Positions 46,613 to 56,320 of a stretch of DNA of 64,000 nt are shown in pieces; the first letter of the stretch is position 1, and every line of letters starts with the position of its first letter. Position numbers and translations under genes: made by a program. The stretch lies in assembly GCA_035651155.1 (NCBI GenBank), contig DASRGG010000030.1, positions 28,089-92,088 of the forward strand. Reading direction: 5' to 3'. The DNA comes from CF-39 sp035651155 (GTDB lineage: Bacteria; Chloroflexota; Limnocylindria; P2-11E). The notes below the pieces were generated by a model. That model saw only the letters and a list, made by a program, of their open reading frames with translations, was not told the DNA's origin and did no database searches.

Positions 46613-47860
46613 ATGGGCATGCGACGGGCGGTGATCGCGGGCGGCTGGCGGACCCCATTCGTGAAGGCGGCGACCGAGCTCGCCGACGCCGACGTCTTGG
46701 AGCTCGCGGCGGCGGCCACCGCCGAGACGCTCGCGCGCACGGAGACGAGCCCCTCCGGCGTCGACGAGATCGTGTACGGGAACGTCTCGCGTCCGGTCGC
46801 GTACCACAACCTCGCGCGTGAGGTCGTCCTCGCGCTCGACCTTCCGGCGAGCATCTACGCCTCGACTGTGGGCATGGCCTGCGCGTCCGCCTGCGTCGCC
46901 ATCACCGACGCCGCGGACCACATCGCGCTCGGTAACGCGAACGCCGTGCTGGCCGGCGGCGCCGAGAGCCTCTCGAACGTGCCCATCACGTACACCCCGA
47001 AGCTCGCGCGCGCCCTGGTCCGCGCGTCGCAGGCGAAGACCCTCCCGCGGCGCGTCACGAGCTTCGCGGGCGTGTCGTTCGCGGATCTCGCGCCGGTGGC
47101 CCCCGGCATCAAGGAGACCTCGACCGGCCTCACGATGGGCCAGTCCGCCGAAAAGATGGCCGCCATCAACGGCATCTCGCGCGACGAGCAGGACCGCTGG
47201 GCCCTGCGCAGCCACCAGCGCGCCGCGCTCGGGTGGGACGACGGACGTCTCGCGGCCGAGGTCGTGCCGCTGCGCCGCCGCGGGTCCGTCGTCGCGAAGG
47301 ACACGCACATCCGGCGCGACAGCACGCTCGAGCGGCTCGCGACCCTCCGGCCCGTCTTCGACAGGGCGCACGGCACGATCACCGCGGGCAACTCGAGCCC
47401 GCTCACCGACGGCGCGGCGACCGTCCTCCTGCTGTCCGAAGAGCGAGCGCGCGCGGAGGGCCGGCGCGATCTCGTGGCGATCCGCTCGTACGCGTACGCC
47501 GCCGTCGATCCCGCGGACCAGCTGCTCATCGCGCCCGCGTACGCGATCCCGATCGCGCTGAAGCGTGCCGGCATCGCGCTCTCGGACGTCGGTGTGATCG
47601 AGATGCACGAGGCCTTCGCGGCGCAGGTGCTGTCGACGTTCCGCGTCCTCGAGCAGAACGGCGTGGGGACGATCGACGAAGACAAGGTGAACGTGATGGG
47701 TGGATCCATCGCCCTCGGCCATCCCTTCGGCGCGACGGGCGCGCGCGTCGTCGCGACGCTCGCGAACGAGATGCGCAGGCGCAAGACCCAGTTCGGCCTC
47801 GCCTCCGTCTGCGCGGCCGGCGGGAACGGTGCGGCGATCGTGCTCGAGCTGCTCGCGTGA
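46613..47860 (+). CDS. 3-ketoacyl-CoA thiolase (FadA/FadI-like)
   Basis: 415-residue thiolase that completes each beta-oxidation round. Catalytic cysteine in VGMACASACVAI, MHEAFAAQ, GHPFGATGARV and second cysteine in VCAAGGNGAA. It is more like the trifunctional-protein beta subunit (FadI) than PcaF. Two ATG codons (46613, 46619) are possible; no clear ribosome site precedes either. It is first in the operon controlled by the palindrome at 46589. Confidence 0.9.
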   Translation: MGMRRAVIAGGWRTPFVKAATELADADVLELAAAATAETLARTETSPSGVDEIVYGNVSRPVAYHNLAREVVLALDLPASIYASTVGMACASACVAITDAADHIALGNANAVLAGGAESLSNVPITYTPKLARALVRASQAKTLPRRVTSFAGVSFADLAPVAPGIKETSTGLTMGQSAEKMAAINGISRDEQDRWALRSHQRAALGWDDGRLAAEVVPLRRRGSVVAKDTHIRRDSTLERLATLRPVFDRAHGTITAGNSSPLTDGAATVLLLSEERARAEGRRDLVAIRSYAYAAVDPADQLLIAPAYAIPIALKRAGIALSDVGVIEMHEAFAAQVLSTFRVLEQNGVGTIDEDKVNVMGGSIALGHPFGATGARVVATLANEMRRRKTQFGLASVCAAGGNGAAIVLELLA

Positions 47861-49971
47861 CCGTCGTGGACATCGCCTCGATCGAGGCGGCGGGCGCGCG
47901 CTTCGAGCCGGCCGGCGACGACGGCATCGCGCGCATCGTCATCGACCGTCCGAACGACAGCGTCAACGCCATCGACCCGCCGCTCATCGCCGCCCTCCTG
48001 CGGGCCGTCGAACAGGCGCGCGCCGCCGCGCCGCGCGGCCTCGTGCTGGCCAGCGCGAAGCCGGACCAATTCAGCGGGGGCGCCGACCTCAAGCTGCTCG
48101 CGATCTGGCCGTCCCCCGCCGAGCTGTCCGAGGCGAGCCGCGTCATGCAGCGCCTCTGCAACGAGCTGGCGACGCTGCCCTGCACCACGGTCGCGGCCCT
48201 GAACGGCAACGCGCTCGCCGGCGGCTTCGAGCTCGCGCTCGCGTGCGACTGGCGCGTCGCCGCCGATCGTCCGGACCTGCGCGTCGGACTGCCGGAGATC
48301 CAGCTCGGCCTCATCCCCGCGGCCGGCGGCACGCAGCGGCTGCCACGGCTGATCGGTCTCCCGCGCGCGCTGGACATGATCCTGTCGTCGCGCAGGCTGA
48401 GCCCACGGCGCGCGCTCCGGATGGGCGTGGTCGACGAGGTCGTCCTTCCCGCGGTCCTCGATCGCGCGGCGCGCGAGCGCGCGCGCACGAGCGGCAAGCG
48501 GCGCTTCGCGGGCGGTGCGACCGCGGTGGAACGGGCGGTGACGAAGGTCGGGCCGGCGCGATCGCTCGCCTTCCGCCAGGCGCGCGAACGCGTGCTGAAG
48601 GAGACCCGCGGTCACTACCCCGCCCCACTGAAGACGATCGACGCGATGGCGACCGGCCTCGCGAAAGGGATCACCGCCGGCTTCGAGGCGGAGGCGCGGG
48701 CGTTCGGCGAGCTGGCGACGACCTCGGTGGCGCGCAATCTCATCGCGCTCTTCTTCCTCGGGATACGCCAGCGCCAGGCCGCGTCCGCCGGTCTGCCCGC
48801 GGCGAGCGCGCCGACCGACGTCGCGGTCGTCGGCGCGGGCCTCATGGGATCGGGCATCGCGCAGAGCGCGGCGATGGCGGGGATGAGCGTGCGACTGCGC
48901 GACGTCGACGAGGCGGCGCTCGCGCGCGGGCTGGACGCGGTGCGCTCGCTCACCGAGGAGGCCGGGCGCAAGGGTGTGGTCGACCGCCGCGAGGCGAGGC
49001 GCGTGGCGGCGCGAGTCACCGGCACCACCGACTGGAGCGGGTTCGCGCGCGCGGGTCTCGTCGTCGAAGCCGTCTTCGAGGAGCTCGCGCTGAAGCAGCG
49101 CGTGCTCGCCGAGATCGAGGCCGTGGTGCGCCCGGACGCGGTCATCGCCTCCAACACTTCGGCGCTCCCGATCGCGCAGATCGCGACCGGCGCGAAGCAT
49201 CCCGAGCGCGTCGTCGGCATGCACTTCTTCTCTCCGGTCCACCGCATGAACCTCGTGGAGGTCGTACGCCACGCGGGCGCCGATCCGGCGGCCGTGGCGC
49301 GCGTGGTCGCCGCCGGGCAGGCGCTCGGGAAGACCGTCATCGTCGTGCGGGACGGCCCCGGCTTCTACACGACGCGCGCCATCGGCGCGATGCTCGGCGA
49401 GGCCACCCGGCTGCTCGGCGAAGGCGCGCGCATCGAGGACGTCGATCGCGCGATGACCGCGTTCGGCTGGCCCATCGGGCCCTTCGCGCTGATGGACGAG
49501 GTCGGCCTCGCGGTCGCGCGGCACGCCGGCGAGGCCGTCGGGTCGTCGCTCGGCGCGGCGGGCGAGCGCAACGCGGTCCAGGTCCTGGTCGACGCGGGGC
49601 TCCAGGGGAAGCGCGGCGGCGCGGGGTTCTACCGCTACGCGGGGAAGAAGCGCGTGCCGAACGAGCGCGTCTACGAGCTGCTCGGCGCGCACCCCACGGC
49701 GGTGCGGGAGGACGTCGCCGAGCGGCTCACCGCGCTCTTCGTCAACCAGGCGGCGCGCTGCCTCGACGAGGAGGTCCTGCGCTCGCCGGCGGAGGGCGAT
49801 CTCGGCGCCGTGCTCGGCCTGGGCTTCCCGCCGTTCCTCGGCGGCCCGTTCCGCTACGCCGACGCGCGAGGCGGCGCCCTGCGCGAGCGCCTCGCGGATC
49901 TCGCGTCGCGCCACGGCGAACGCTACGCGCCCGCGGCGAGTCTCACTGCTGGGAGGCGCTTCTACCCATGA
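47857..49971 (+). CDS. Fused enoyl-CoA hydratase / 3-hydroxyacyl-CoA dehydrogenase (FadB/FadJ-like)
   Basis: 704-residue two-enzyme protein. Residues about 1-250 are a crotonase (SGGADLKLL, NGNALAGGFELALACDWRVA and LPEIQLGLIPAAGGTQRLPR). About 310-600 is the NAD-binding hydroxyacyl dehydrogenase with VVGAGLMGSGIAQ, SNTSALPI and GMHFFSPVHRMNLVEVV. A final C-terminal dehydrogenase repeat follows (LNF-like GGPFRYAD). It forms the trifunctional complex with the preceding thiolase; GTGA overlap couples them. Confidence 0.92.
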   Translation: MTVVDIASIEAAGARFEPAGDDGIARIVIDRPNDSVNAIDPPLIAALLRAVEQARAAAPRGLVLASAKPDQFSGGADLKLLAIWPSPAELSEASRVMQRLCNELATLPCTTVAALNGNALAGGFELALACDWRVAADRPDLRVGLPEIQLGLIPAAGGTQRLPRLIGLPRALDMILSSRRLSPRRALRMGVVDEVVLPAVLDRAARERARTSGKRRFAGGATAVERAVTKVGPARSLAFRQARERVLKETRGHYPAPLKTIDAMATGLAKGITAGFEAEARAFGELATTSVARNLIALFFLGIRQRQAASAGLPAASAPTDVAVVGAGLMGSGIAQSAAMAGMSVRLRDVDEAALARGLDAVRSLTEEAGRKGVVDRREARRVAARVTGTTDWSGFARAGLVVEAVFEELALKQRVLAEIEAVVRPDAVIASNTSALPIAQIATGAKHPERVVGMHFFSPVHRMNLVEVVRHAGADPAAVARVVAAGQALGKTVIVVRDGPGFYTTRAIGAMLGEATRLLGEGARIEDVDRAMTAFGWPIGPFALMDEVGLAVARHAGEAVGSSLGAAGERNAVQVLVDAGLQGKRGGAGFYRYAGKKRVPNERVYELLGAHPTAVREDVAERLTALFVNQAARCLDEEVLRSPAEGDLGAVLGLGFPPFLGGPFRYADARGGALRERLADLASRHGERYAPAASLTAGRRFYP

Positions 49972-51683
49972 ACTACTTCCTCGACAACCCCGACCTCGTC
50001 GCGACCTTCGACCGCGCGGTGCCGTGGGACCGCATCGTCCCGCTCACGCAGGGAAAGGACGCGAACGTCGCGGAGGCGGTGGCCACCTGGCGCGAGATGC
50101 TCGCCGCGGCCGGCGAGTACATCGGGACCGAGATCGCCGGACGCGCGAAGGAGGTCGACGAGATCGGCGTGATCCGCGACGGCGGAACGGTGCGGACGAG
50201 CGCGCCGATGGAGGCGAACCTCAAGGGCCTCGCGGACCTCGGATTCGTCGGGCTGTCGCTGCCGGAGGCCTACGGCGGGAGCGGCGTGCCGTTCACGGTG
50301 TCGTCGTTCGGCGTCGAGATGATCGCCCGCGCGTGCCCCGCGACGATGGTCGACTTCGGCATCGGCTACACCGAGCCGGCCGCGATGATCCTTCGGTTCG
50401 GCACCGAGGAGCAGAAGCGGTGCTACATCCCGCGCCTGGTCTCCGGCAAGATCAAGGGCGCCGTCGCGATGACCGAGCCCCAAGCTGGGTCCGACGTCGG
50501 CAACGTGCAGACGGCCGCGCGTGAGGAAGGCGGGTCGTGGCGTCTGACCGGACGGAAGCAATTCATCAGCGCCGGGAACGGCGACTTCGTCATCGTCCTC
50601 GCGCGGATGGTCGCGGGATCGAAGGGGCTCGACGGGCTCGGCCTGTTCATCGCGGACCGCGAGGGCGATAACTACATCGTCGAGCGCGCCGAGCACAAGT
50701 TCCCGATCCGCGGATCGACCACGTGCTCGCTGGTATTCGAAGGATCGAAGGCAGAGCTGCTCGGCGAGCCGGGCGGCGGATGGCGCGAGATCACCACGTT
50801 CATGAACGAGTCGCGCATCGCGATCGGCATCCAGGGCCTCGGGATCGCCGAGGCCGCGTTCGCCGCGGCGTCGCGCTACGCGTCCGAGCGCGTGCAGATG
50901 GGCAAGCCGATCCGCGAGCATCCGATGATCGCCGAGATGCTCCTCGACATGGAGACCACGATCGCCGGCCTGCGCGCGCTCGCGACCGAGGCGTCGGTGC
51001 TCCAGGACGAGGTCGCGTTCGGGAAGGACGAGCGCGCCGGTCGAAAGCTGCGCGAGCTCACGCCGCTCGTGAAGTGGTACGGCTCGGAAGAGGTCATCCG
51101 CGTGTGCCGGAACACGCTGCAGATCTACGGCGGCTACGGCGTCGTGACGGAGTACGAGGTCGAGCGGCACATGCGCAACGCGCTCATCCTCCCGATCTAC
51201 GAGGGGACGTCGCAGATCCAGTCGCTCATGGCCGTGCGGGACCTGGTGCGCGGCATCCTGCGGGATCCCGCGTCGCTCGTGCGCGGCGGCCCGACGCCGA
51301 CGCTCGCGCGAGTCCAGGTCGGAGGCGACTACGCCGTCGCTCGCGCGACCCTGGTCGGCGCGCTGCGCGCGCTCGTCGCCGGGCTCGCGCGCCGCGGCGG
51401 TCTCGCGCTCGTGCGTGGCAAGCGACAGCCGTCGGAGACCGAGATGGGCCCCTTCCTCCTGAACGCCGAGCGCATCACCGAGACGCTCGCGCATCTGCAC
51501 GTCGCGCGCGTGCTCGGCGAGCAGGCGCGGCGCCTCCCGGAGCGCGCCGGCCTCGCGCGCCGCGCCGCGCGGCGCGCGCGGCTCGTCGCGACGCGCAACG
51601 CCGCCGCGATGGGCGCGGGCGACGGAGGCGTCTTCGAGCGCATCGAATCGTGGCGAAACGAGCGAGGAACGCCCGCGCGGTGA
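49968..51683 (+). CDS. Acyl-CoA dehydrogenase (long form, C-terminal extension)
   Basis: 571-residue flavoenzyme for the first beta-oxidation step. The ACAD core has MTEPQAGSDVGNVQTAA and the substrate/FAD loops FISAGNGDFV and IYGGYGVVTEYEVERHMRNALILPIYEGTSQIQ, whose glutamate is the likely catalytic base. The extra 120-150 C-terminal residues are typical of FadE5/AcdA-like long enzymes. ATGA overlap with the FadB-like gene. Confidence 0.9.
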   Translation: MNYFLDNPDLVATFDRAVPWDRIVPLTQGKDANVAEAVATWREMLAAAGEYIGTEIAGRAKEVDEIGVIRDGGTVRTSAPMEANLKGLADLGFVGLSLPEAYGGSGVPFTVSSFGVEMIARACPATMVDFGIGYTEPAAMILRFGTEEQKRCYIPRLVSGKIKGAVAMTEPQAGSDVGNVQTAAREEGGSWRLTGRKQFISAGNGDFVIVLARMVAGSKGLDGLGLFIADREGDNYIVERAEHKFPIRGSTTCSLVFEGSKAELLGEPGGGWREITTFMNESRIAIGIQGLGIAEAAFAAASRYASERVQMGKPIREHPMIAEMLLDMETTIAGLRALATEASVLQDEVAFGKDERAGRKLRELTPLVKWYGSEEVIRVCRNTLQIYGGYGVVTEYEVERHMRNALILPIYEGTSQIQSLMAVRDLVRGILRDPASLVRGGPTPTLARVQVGGDYAVARATLVGALRALVAGLARRGGLALVRGKRQPSETEMGPFLLNAERITETLAHLHVARVLGEQARRLPERAGLARRAARRARLVATRNAAAMGAGDGGVFERIESWRNERGTPAR

Positions 51684-52315
51684 GGACGGCGAGCACGCGC
51701 GAGGAGGAGATCCTCGCGGCGGCGGCACGCATCTTCCGCGAGAAGGGCTATCACGGGACGAGCGTGCGCGACATCGCGGAATCGGTCGGCCTGCTGAAGG
51801 GCAGCCTCTACCACTACATCCGGTCGAAGGACGAGCTGCTCGCGCGGCTCTTCGACGGCGCGCTCCAGAGCACCGCGCGCGAGCTCGAGACGATCGCGGC
51901 GCGCGACGCGCGTCCGTCGGAGCGGCTGCGCGAGATGGTGCGCGCCTACGTCGACGCAGTCACCGCGAATCTCGACGCCGTCGCGCTGTACCTACGGGAA
52001 TGGCGCTCGCTCCCCCCGCCCCAGCTCGCGCGCCTGCGCGCTCGGCGCCGCGCGATGCGCGCCCTCTTCGAGGACGTCATCGAGGACGGCGTGCGCGCCG
52101 GGGAATTCACCGCGAGCGACGTGAAGGTGTCGGCGCTCGCGATCCTCGGGATGTGCAACTGGATCTACGAGTGGTATCGCCCCCGGGGACGGCTCCGGCC
52201 CCAGCAGCTCGCCGACGAGCTCGCCGACCGCGCGCTGCGGAGCGTCAGCCGCTCGCGTCGCGCGGGCCCAGTGCCGGCGTCTCGCGCCGTGGCCGGCGTC
52301 AGGGAGCGCGGATGA
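51680..52315 (+). CDS. TetR family regulator of beta-oxidation
   Basis: 211 residues. The N-terminal TetR helix-turn-helix is EEILAAAARIFREKGYHGTSVRDIAESVGLLKGSLYHYIRSKDEL. The C-terminal domain is of the TetR_C_11/33 acyl-CoA-sensing kind (KVSALAILGMCNWIYEWYRP). GTGA overlap with the dehydrogenase makes it the last gene of the fatty-acid operon, so it is probably induced by acyl-CoA and represses through the palindrome at 46589-46608. It overlaps the convergent next gene by 17 bases. Confidence 0.88.
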   Translation: MRTASTREEEILAAAARIFREKGYHGTSVRDIAESVGLLKGSLYHYIRSKDELLARLFDGALQSTARELETIAARDARPSERLREMVRAYVDAVTANLDAVALYLREWRSLPPPQLARLRARRRAMRALFEDVIEDGVRAGEFTASDVKVSALAILGMCNWIYEWYRPRGRLRPQQLADELADRALRSVSRSRRAGPVPASRAVAGVRERG

Positions 52316-53528
52316 CGTGGATCGCGCGCGCGCCCGTGGCGGACACCAGCTGCGAGAGGACGCGTCCGCTGGACGCGTCGACGACCATGACGGCGTCACC
52401 CGCGAGGGCGTAGATGCGCGCGCCGTCCGCGGAGAGCGCGAGCGACCGCGCCGCGAGGTCGGGCGCCGCCCAGCCGCGCAGGGAGAGATCGGCCGTCTGG
52501 AGCATCGCGATGCCGCGGGCGGCGGTGGCGTACAGGCGCGTGCCGTCCGGCGAGATCACCGCGCTCGTCGCGCGCGGATCGGCGGTCCCGGGGCGGGTGC
52601 CGAACGACGCGGTGCGCACGACCTTCTGCGTGAGCGCGTCGATCGCCGAGACGCTGCCGCCCGCGGTGTCGACCACGTAGAGCCTGCGGCCGTAGTCCGA
52701 GAGCGCCATCGAGAAGAGCGACGCGGCGGTCCACGATCCGGCGAGGTCGACGATGCACTGCGCGTAGCGGCCCGGCACGTTGAGCGCGTGCACGAACGGC
52801 TTGCCGTTCGGTCGCATGTAGAGGCCGTAGCTCCAGTCGCCGGCTTTGGGCGCGACGGACACGTGGAAGGTGCCGTCCATGAGGCCGACGGTCGGGTCGA
52901 ACTGCGCGATCTGGGTCTTGTCGAAGATGATGTCGGGACGCAGGACCTTCGCCGCGAGGTCGTAGAGCCGCACGTTGTACGCGGTCGCGCCGGGGACGGG
53001 GTGCTCGATCAGGTACATCGCGCTGCCGTCGTTGTGGATCGCATCGAAGGTGAAGCGCGTGCCGAGCGCGACGGTCTGGACGAGCTTGTTCCTCGCGACG
53101 TCGATCACCGCGAACCGGCTCTCGCTCGGGTCGCGCGACACGAGCACGAGCCATGTGCCGTTCGGCGAGAAGCCGCTCGGCGCGGCACCGTAGGCGCTCG
53201 AGAGGTGGTACTCGCCCGGGACCTCGACCTTGAGCATCGGCAGCCCGTCGACATCGACGCCGTGCACGACGGTTGTGCCGCCGGCCGCTTCGAGCCGGAC
53301 GACGAGGTCCTTCGTCGGCGAGAGCAGCCCGCCCGGCAGCGTCGCGGCCGGCTTGCCGGTCGCGAGATCGACGAGCTGCGTCGCCGCGTCGCCCTCGACG
53401 AGGAGGAGCTGCCGCTGGACAGGGGCGGCCGTCGCGGTGGCGAGCGGCGTCTCGGTGCGCGGCGCGGTGCACGCGGTCGCCGCGACCACGAGAAGCGCGA
53501 GGAGCGAGCGCCTCAGCACGCCCCCCAT
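52299..53528 (-). CDS. Beta-propeller lipoprotein of unknown function
   Basis: 409 residues. A signal peptide with lipobox (RRSLLALLVVAATAC) anchors it. The rest consists of repeated beta-propeller blades with the YVTN/TolB-like pattern (LYVVDTAGGSVSAIDALTQKVVRT, RLYATAARGIAMLQTADLSLRGW and ARIYALAGDAVMVVDASSGRV). Such proteins are extracytoplasmic scaffolds or sensors. The ATG at 53528 gives the signal peptide. Confidence 0.8.
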   Translation of the reverse strand: MGGVLRRSLLALLVVAATACTAPRTETPLATATAAPVQRQLLLVEGDAATQLVDLATGKPAATLPGGLLSPTKDLVVRLEAAGGTTVVHGVDVDGLPMLKVEVPGEYHLSSAYGAAPSGFSPNGTWLVLVSRDPSESRFAVIDVARNKLVQTVALGTRFTFDAIHNDGSAMYLIEHPVPGATAYNVRLYDLAAKVLRPDIIFDKTQIAQFDPTVGLMDGTFHVSVAPKAGDWSYGLYMRPNGKPFVHALNVPGRYAQCIVDLAGSWTAASLFSMALSDYGRRLYVVDTAGGSVSAIDALTQKVVRTASFGTRPGTADPRATSAVISPDGTRLYATAARGIAMLQTADLSLRGWAAPDLAARSLALSADGARIYALAGDAVMVVDASSGRVLSQLVSATGARAIHVIRAP

Positions 53529-54200
53529 ACAGCGGCTGGGGGCGGGTGGTTCCCTACCGGGCGACGAGCCCCCTGGCCTCCCACGCGGGCACGCTCGCCG
53601 CGATGGCGAGCGGCCGGACGAGCGCGAGCGACGCGCCGACGATGGTCCCCTGGCGGTCGTCGAAGGCCTCGCCGTTGGTGGCGTCGCGCGCGATGACGGA
53701 AGGAGCGCGCGCGACAGCATCACGAGGACCGCGAATGCCACGACCAGCAGGACCGGCGAGCGGACCGCGGACGTCGCGTCGAGCAGGAGCGACGCGACCC
53801 ATGTGTCGACGCCGCGGAGCCGGAGGACCGCGCTCGACCCGAGCAGCACGCCGAGGAAGGCGAGGAAGCCCCAATCCAGCGAGACGCCGTCGCGACCGAA
53901 AGCGCGATCGCGGGCCGCTCGCGCACGAGCAGCTCGAATCGCTCGCGGTGCGGCCGCCACACTGTTGCGCCCTTGGCGACGCGCACCGTCGCGATGCGCC
54001 ACGACAAGCGGAGGCCCACCTCGCCGAGCGACCCGGGCGCGGTGACCGAGCCTACCTCGACGTTCCCGGCGAGGGACACCACCGATGCCCCGGAAGTACG
54101 GGACGAGGCGGAGCGGCCGCTCGACATCCGCCTCGCGGCCGTGCTCCGGCACGGTGCCGGAAGCCTACGGCCCGCGGCATGGCCGGGCCTTCCGGCACCG
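53529..54200. other. Region without a confident gene; possible decayed membrane protein
   Basis: On the minus strand, one frame around 53690-53890 encodes a hydrophobic run (SLDWGFLAFLGVLLGSSAV and RSPVLLVVAFAVLVML). A different frame just upstream encodes plausible soluble sequence (GLRLSWRIATVRVAKG). Together they look like a small membrane protein broken by a frameshift near 53890, but I recognise no family. Confidence 0.35.
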
Positions 54201-54273
54201 CGACCCCGGAGGGACTCGAACCCTCGACCTGCAGATTCGAAGTCTGTCGCTCTATCCGCTGAGCTACGGGGTC
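54201..54273 (-). tRNA. tRNA-Arg (anticodon TCG)
   Basis: 73-base cloverleaf: acceptor GACCCCG / CGGGGTC, D arm GCTCAGCGGATAGAGC, anticodon stem CAGAC / ATCTG-like with loop CTTCGAA (TCG), T loop GTTCGAGTC. CCA is not encoded. Confidence 0.95.
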
Positions 54274-54376
54274 TAGGAGGCCGAGGCGCGGCGCGCCACG
54301 GGGTCCCACCAAGGCTACGACGATCCCGAGGCGCCCGCGGCCGCCGCCCGCGCGCTCGTCCCGCCACAATCCCGGC

Positions 54377-55447
54377 GTGCGGACGGTGATCGCCGGCTTC
54401 GTCGTGACGCGGATCGCGCTGGCGCTCGCGGTGACCCAGGCCCTCGCGGCCTTCACGCCGGGCTCGTGCGCGATCTGCCGCGACCTCTCGCAGGTGCCGC
54501 TGCTGGACGGACTCTCGCGATGGGATGGCGCCGCGTACTTCGACATCGCGCGCGACGGCTATGGCGCCGGGCAGAACGGCCTCGCGGCGTACTTCCCGCT
54601 CTACCCGCTGCTCATGCGGCTCGGCGGAACGCTCCTCGGCGGCGGCGGCGACGCGTACCTCGCGGCGGGCCTCGTCGTGAGCAACGCGGCGCTGGGCGTC
54701 GCGGCCATCGCGCTGTACCGCCTCGCATCGTCCCGCCTCGGGCCGCGACTTGCCGCGCGCGCCGCCGTCTCCCTGCTCGTCTTCCCCACCGCGGTCTTCC
54801 TGTCGAGCGTGTACGCGGACGCGCTGTTCCTGGCGCTCGCGGTGACGAGCGCGCTCGCGGCGCAGCGGTCGCGGTGGTGGACGTCCGGACTGCTCGCCGC
54901 CGCGGCCGCGCTTGCGCGTCCCTTCGGCATCGTCGCCGGGATCCCGCTCGCGATCGCGGCGTGGCGCGCGCGGCCGCGCACGTCTCGCGCACTCGTCGCG
55001 CTGCTGCCGGCGCCGCTCGCGCTCGCGGCGTGGCTCACGTATCTCTACGCGCTGACCGGCGATCCAGTGGCGCTCGTGCACGGCTACACGTTGGGGTTCG
55101 CGCCGCGCGCTCCCGGGCAGGCCGTCGCCGACCTCTTCGATCCGGCGGTGTACGGGTTCCCCTGGCTGGTCGCCGGGTCGTTCGCGCTGTTCCTCGCGCT
55201 CGTCGTCGTCTCGTATCGCGTGGTGGCGATCGAGCACGCGCTCTACGCGACCGCGATGCTGCTGATCATCGCCGCCGCCGGATCGCTCACGTCGTCGCCG
55301 CGCTACGAGCTCTCGATCTATCCGGCGTTCGTCGCGCTCGCGTGGGTCACGCGGGCCCGCGCGGTAGGCGCGATCTGGCTCGCGGTGAGCTCCCTGCTCG
55401 CGCTGCTGCTGACCGCGGTGTTCGCGCTCGGCTACTGGCTGGGCTGA
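54377..55447 (+). CDS. Membrane glycosyltransferase, Gpi18/PIG-V mannosyltransferase-like
   Basis: 356-residue protein with about nine membrane segments. The first loop RWDGAAYFDIARDGY carries the DGxxYxxIAxxGY motif of GT-C enzymes that use polyprenyl-phosphate mannose, and YFPLYPLLMRL follows, as in Gpi18-like bacterial proteins. It probably transfers a sugar to an extracytoplasmic acceptor. It stands alone. Confidence 0.78.
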   Translation: MRTVIAGFVVTRIALALAVTQALAAFTPGSCAICRDLSQVPLLDGLSRWDGAAYFDIARDGYGAGQNGLAAYFPLYPLLMRLGGTLLGGGGDAYLAAGLVVSNAALGVAAIALYRLASSRLGPRLAARAAVSLLVFPTAVFLSSVYADALFLALAVTSALAAQRSRWWTSGLLAAAAALARPFGIVAGIPLAIAAWRARPRTSRALVALLPAPLALAAWLTYLYALTGDPVALVHGYTLGFAPRAPGQAVADLFDPAVYGFPWLVAGSFALFLALVVVSYRVVAIEHALYATAMLLIIAAAGSLTSSPRYELSIYPAFVALAWVTRARAVGAIWLAVSSLLALLLTAVFALGYWLG

Positions 55448-55470
55448 CCCGAGGAGCGCCGCGGTCGGGA

Positions 55471-56205
55471 GTGCCGGAGGTCGACCCTCGCGACATGTCC
55501 GTGCGAAGCGCTGTACGCGCTGCGGGAAGGACAAGCCGCTCGAGGCGTTCCCTCCGATCCGACGCGGCGGACCGAAGCTCCGGAGCTGGTGCCGCGCCTG
55601 CTTCGCGGAGGTGAACAACGCCAACGACGCGCGCAACCGTCAGCGAGAGAAGGCGAGGCTGGTTCGGATAGGTCGCGGCGCGCCGTAGCGAGAACCAAGA
55701 GCGTTTTGATCGAGTACCTCTCCCGTCATCCGTGCGTCGACTGCGGCGAGGAGGACATCGTCGCGCTCGAGTCCGACCACCTGGACGGCGAGGTCGCCGA
55801 CGTCTCGAAGTACGCGAACGGCGGCCGGACGCGGGGACGGATCCTTGTGGAGATCGCGAAATGCGAGGTGCGCCGCGCGAATTGCCACAGGCGCAAGACC
55901 GCCGAGCGAGCGCGTGGACGCGAACGTTCGCGCTCGTCACGCCGGCGGCGGCCCGTTCACGTGTCGCTCGCCGTGGCGACCAATGCCAACGCGCTCTCGC
56001 GCGGGCGTGGTACCGCGGCGAGGGTGATCCCTTGGTGCTCGAATTCGATCATCGCGCGGACGAGACGACCGAGGTGAGCACACTCGTGCGGCGCGGGGCA
56101 GACTGGAACGCAATCCTTGCCAAGATCGCGAAGTGTGAAGTCCGATGCGCCAACTGCCACAGGCGGCGCACCGTGCTCGAGACCGGTGGCTATCGACTCA
56201 AGCGG
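55471..56205 (+). pseudogene. Tandem, frameshifted HNH endonuclease genes
   Basis: Two decayed copies of a zinc-ribbon/HNH module. In one frame from about 55500: KRCTRCGKDKPLEAFPPI to WCRACFAE, ending at a stop near 55688. In another frame: IEYLSRHPCVDCGEEDIVALESDHLDG with AKCEVRRANCHRRKT. In a third frame, a second copy: DPLVLEFDHRADETTEV with AKCEVRCANCHRRRT. No single frame holds a whole gene. The two tRNA-Arg genes flank this region, tRNA being a common anchor for mobile DNA. Confidence 0.7.
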
Positions 56206-56278
56206 CGACCCGGGAGGGAATCGAACCCTCGGCCCTCACATTCGTAGTGTGATGCTCTATCCGCTGAGCTACCGGGTC
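56206..56278 (-). tRNA. tRNA-Arg (anticodon ACG)
   Basis: 73-base cloverleaf: acceptor GACCCGG / CCGGGTC, anticodon stem TCACA / TGTGA with loop CTACGAA (ACG; A34 is the TadA target), T loop GTTCGATTC. It resembles the TCG isoacceptor 2 kb away. Confidence 0.95.
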
Positions 56279-56320
56279 GGGCGAATCCCGATTCTAACGG
56301 AAACGTGTCCCGGCGGGCGA

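Noticed and set aside
46855..49914. 1,019-codon open frame antisense to the beta-oxidation genes
   Set aside because: Low-complexity R/A/D-rich translation; the sense strand has clear thiolase and FadB motifs.
47700..51683. Very long plus-strand frame running from inside the thiolase gene into the acyl-CoA dehydrogenase
   Set aside because: Only its last part (from ATG 49968) is the real dehydrogenase; the rest is out-of-frame translation of the FadB-like gene.
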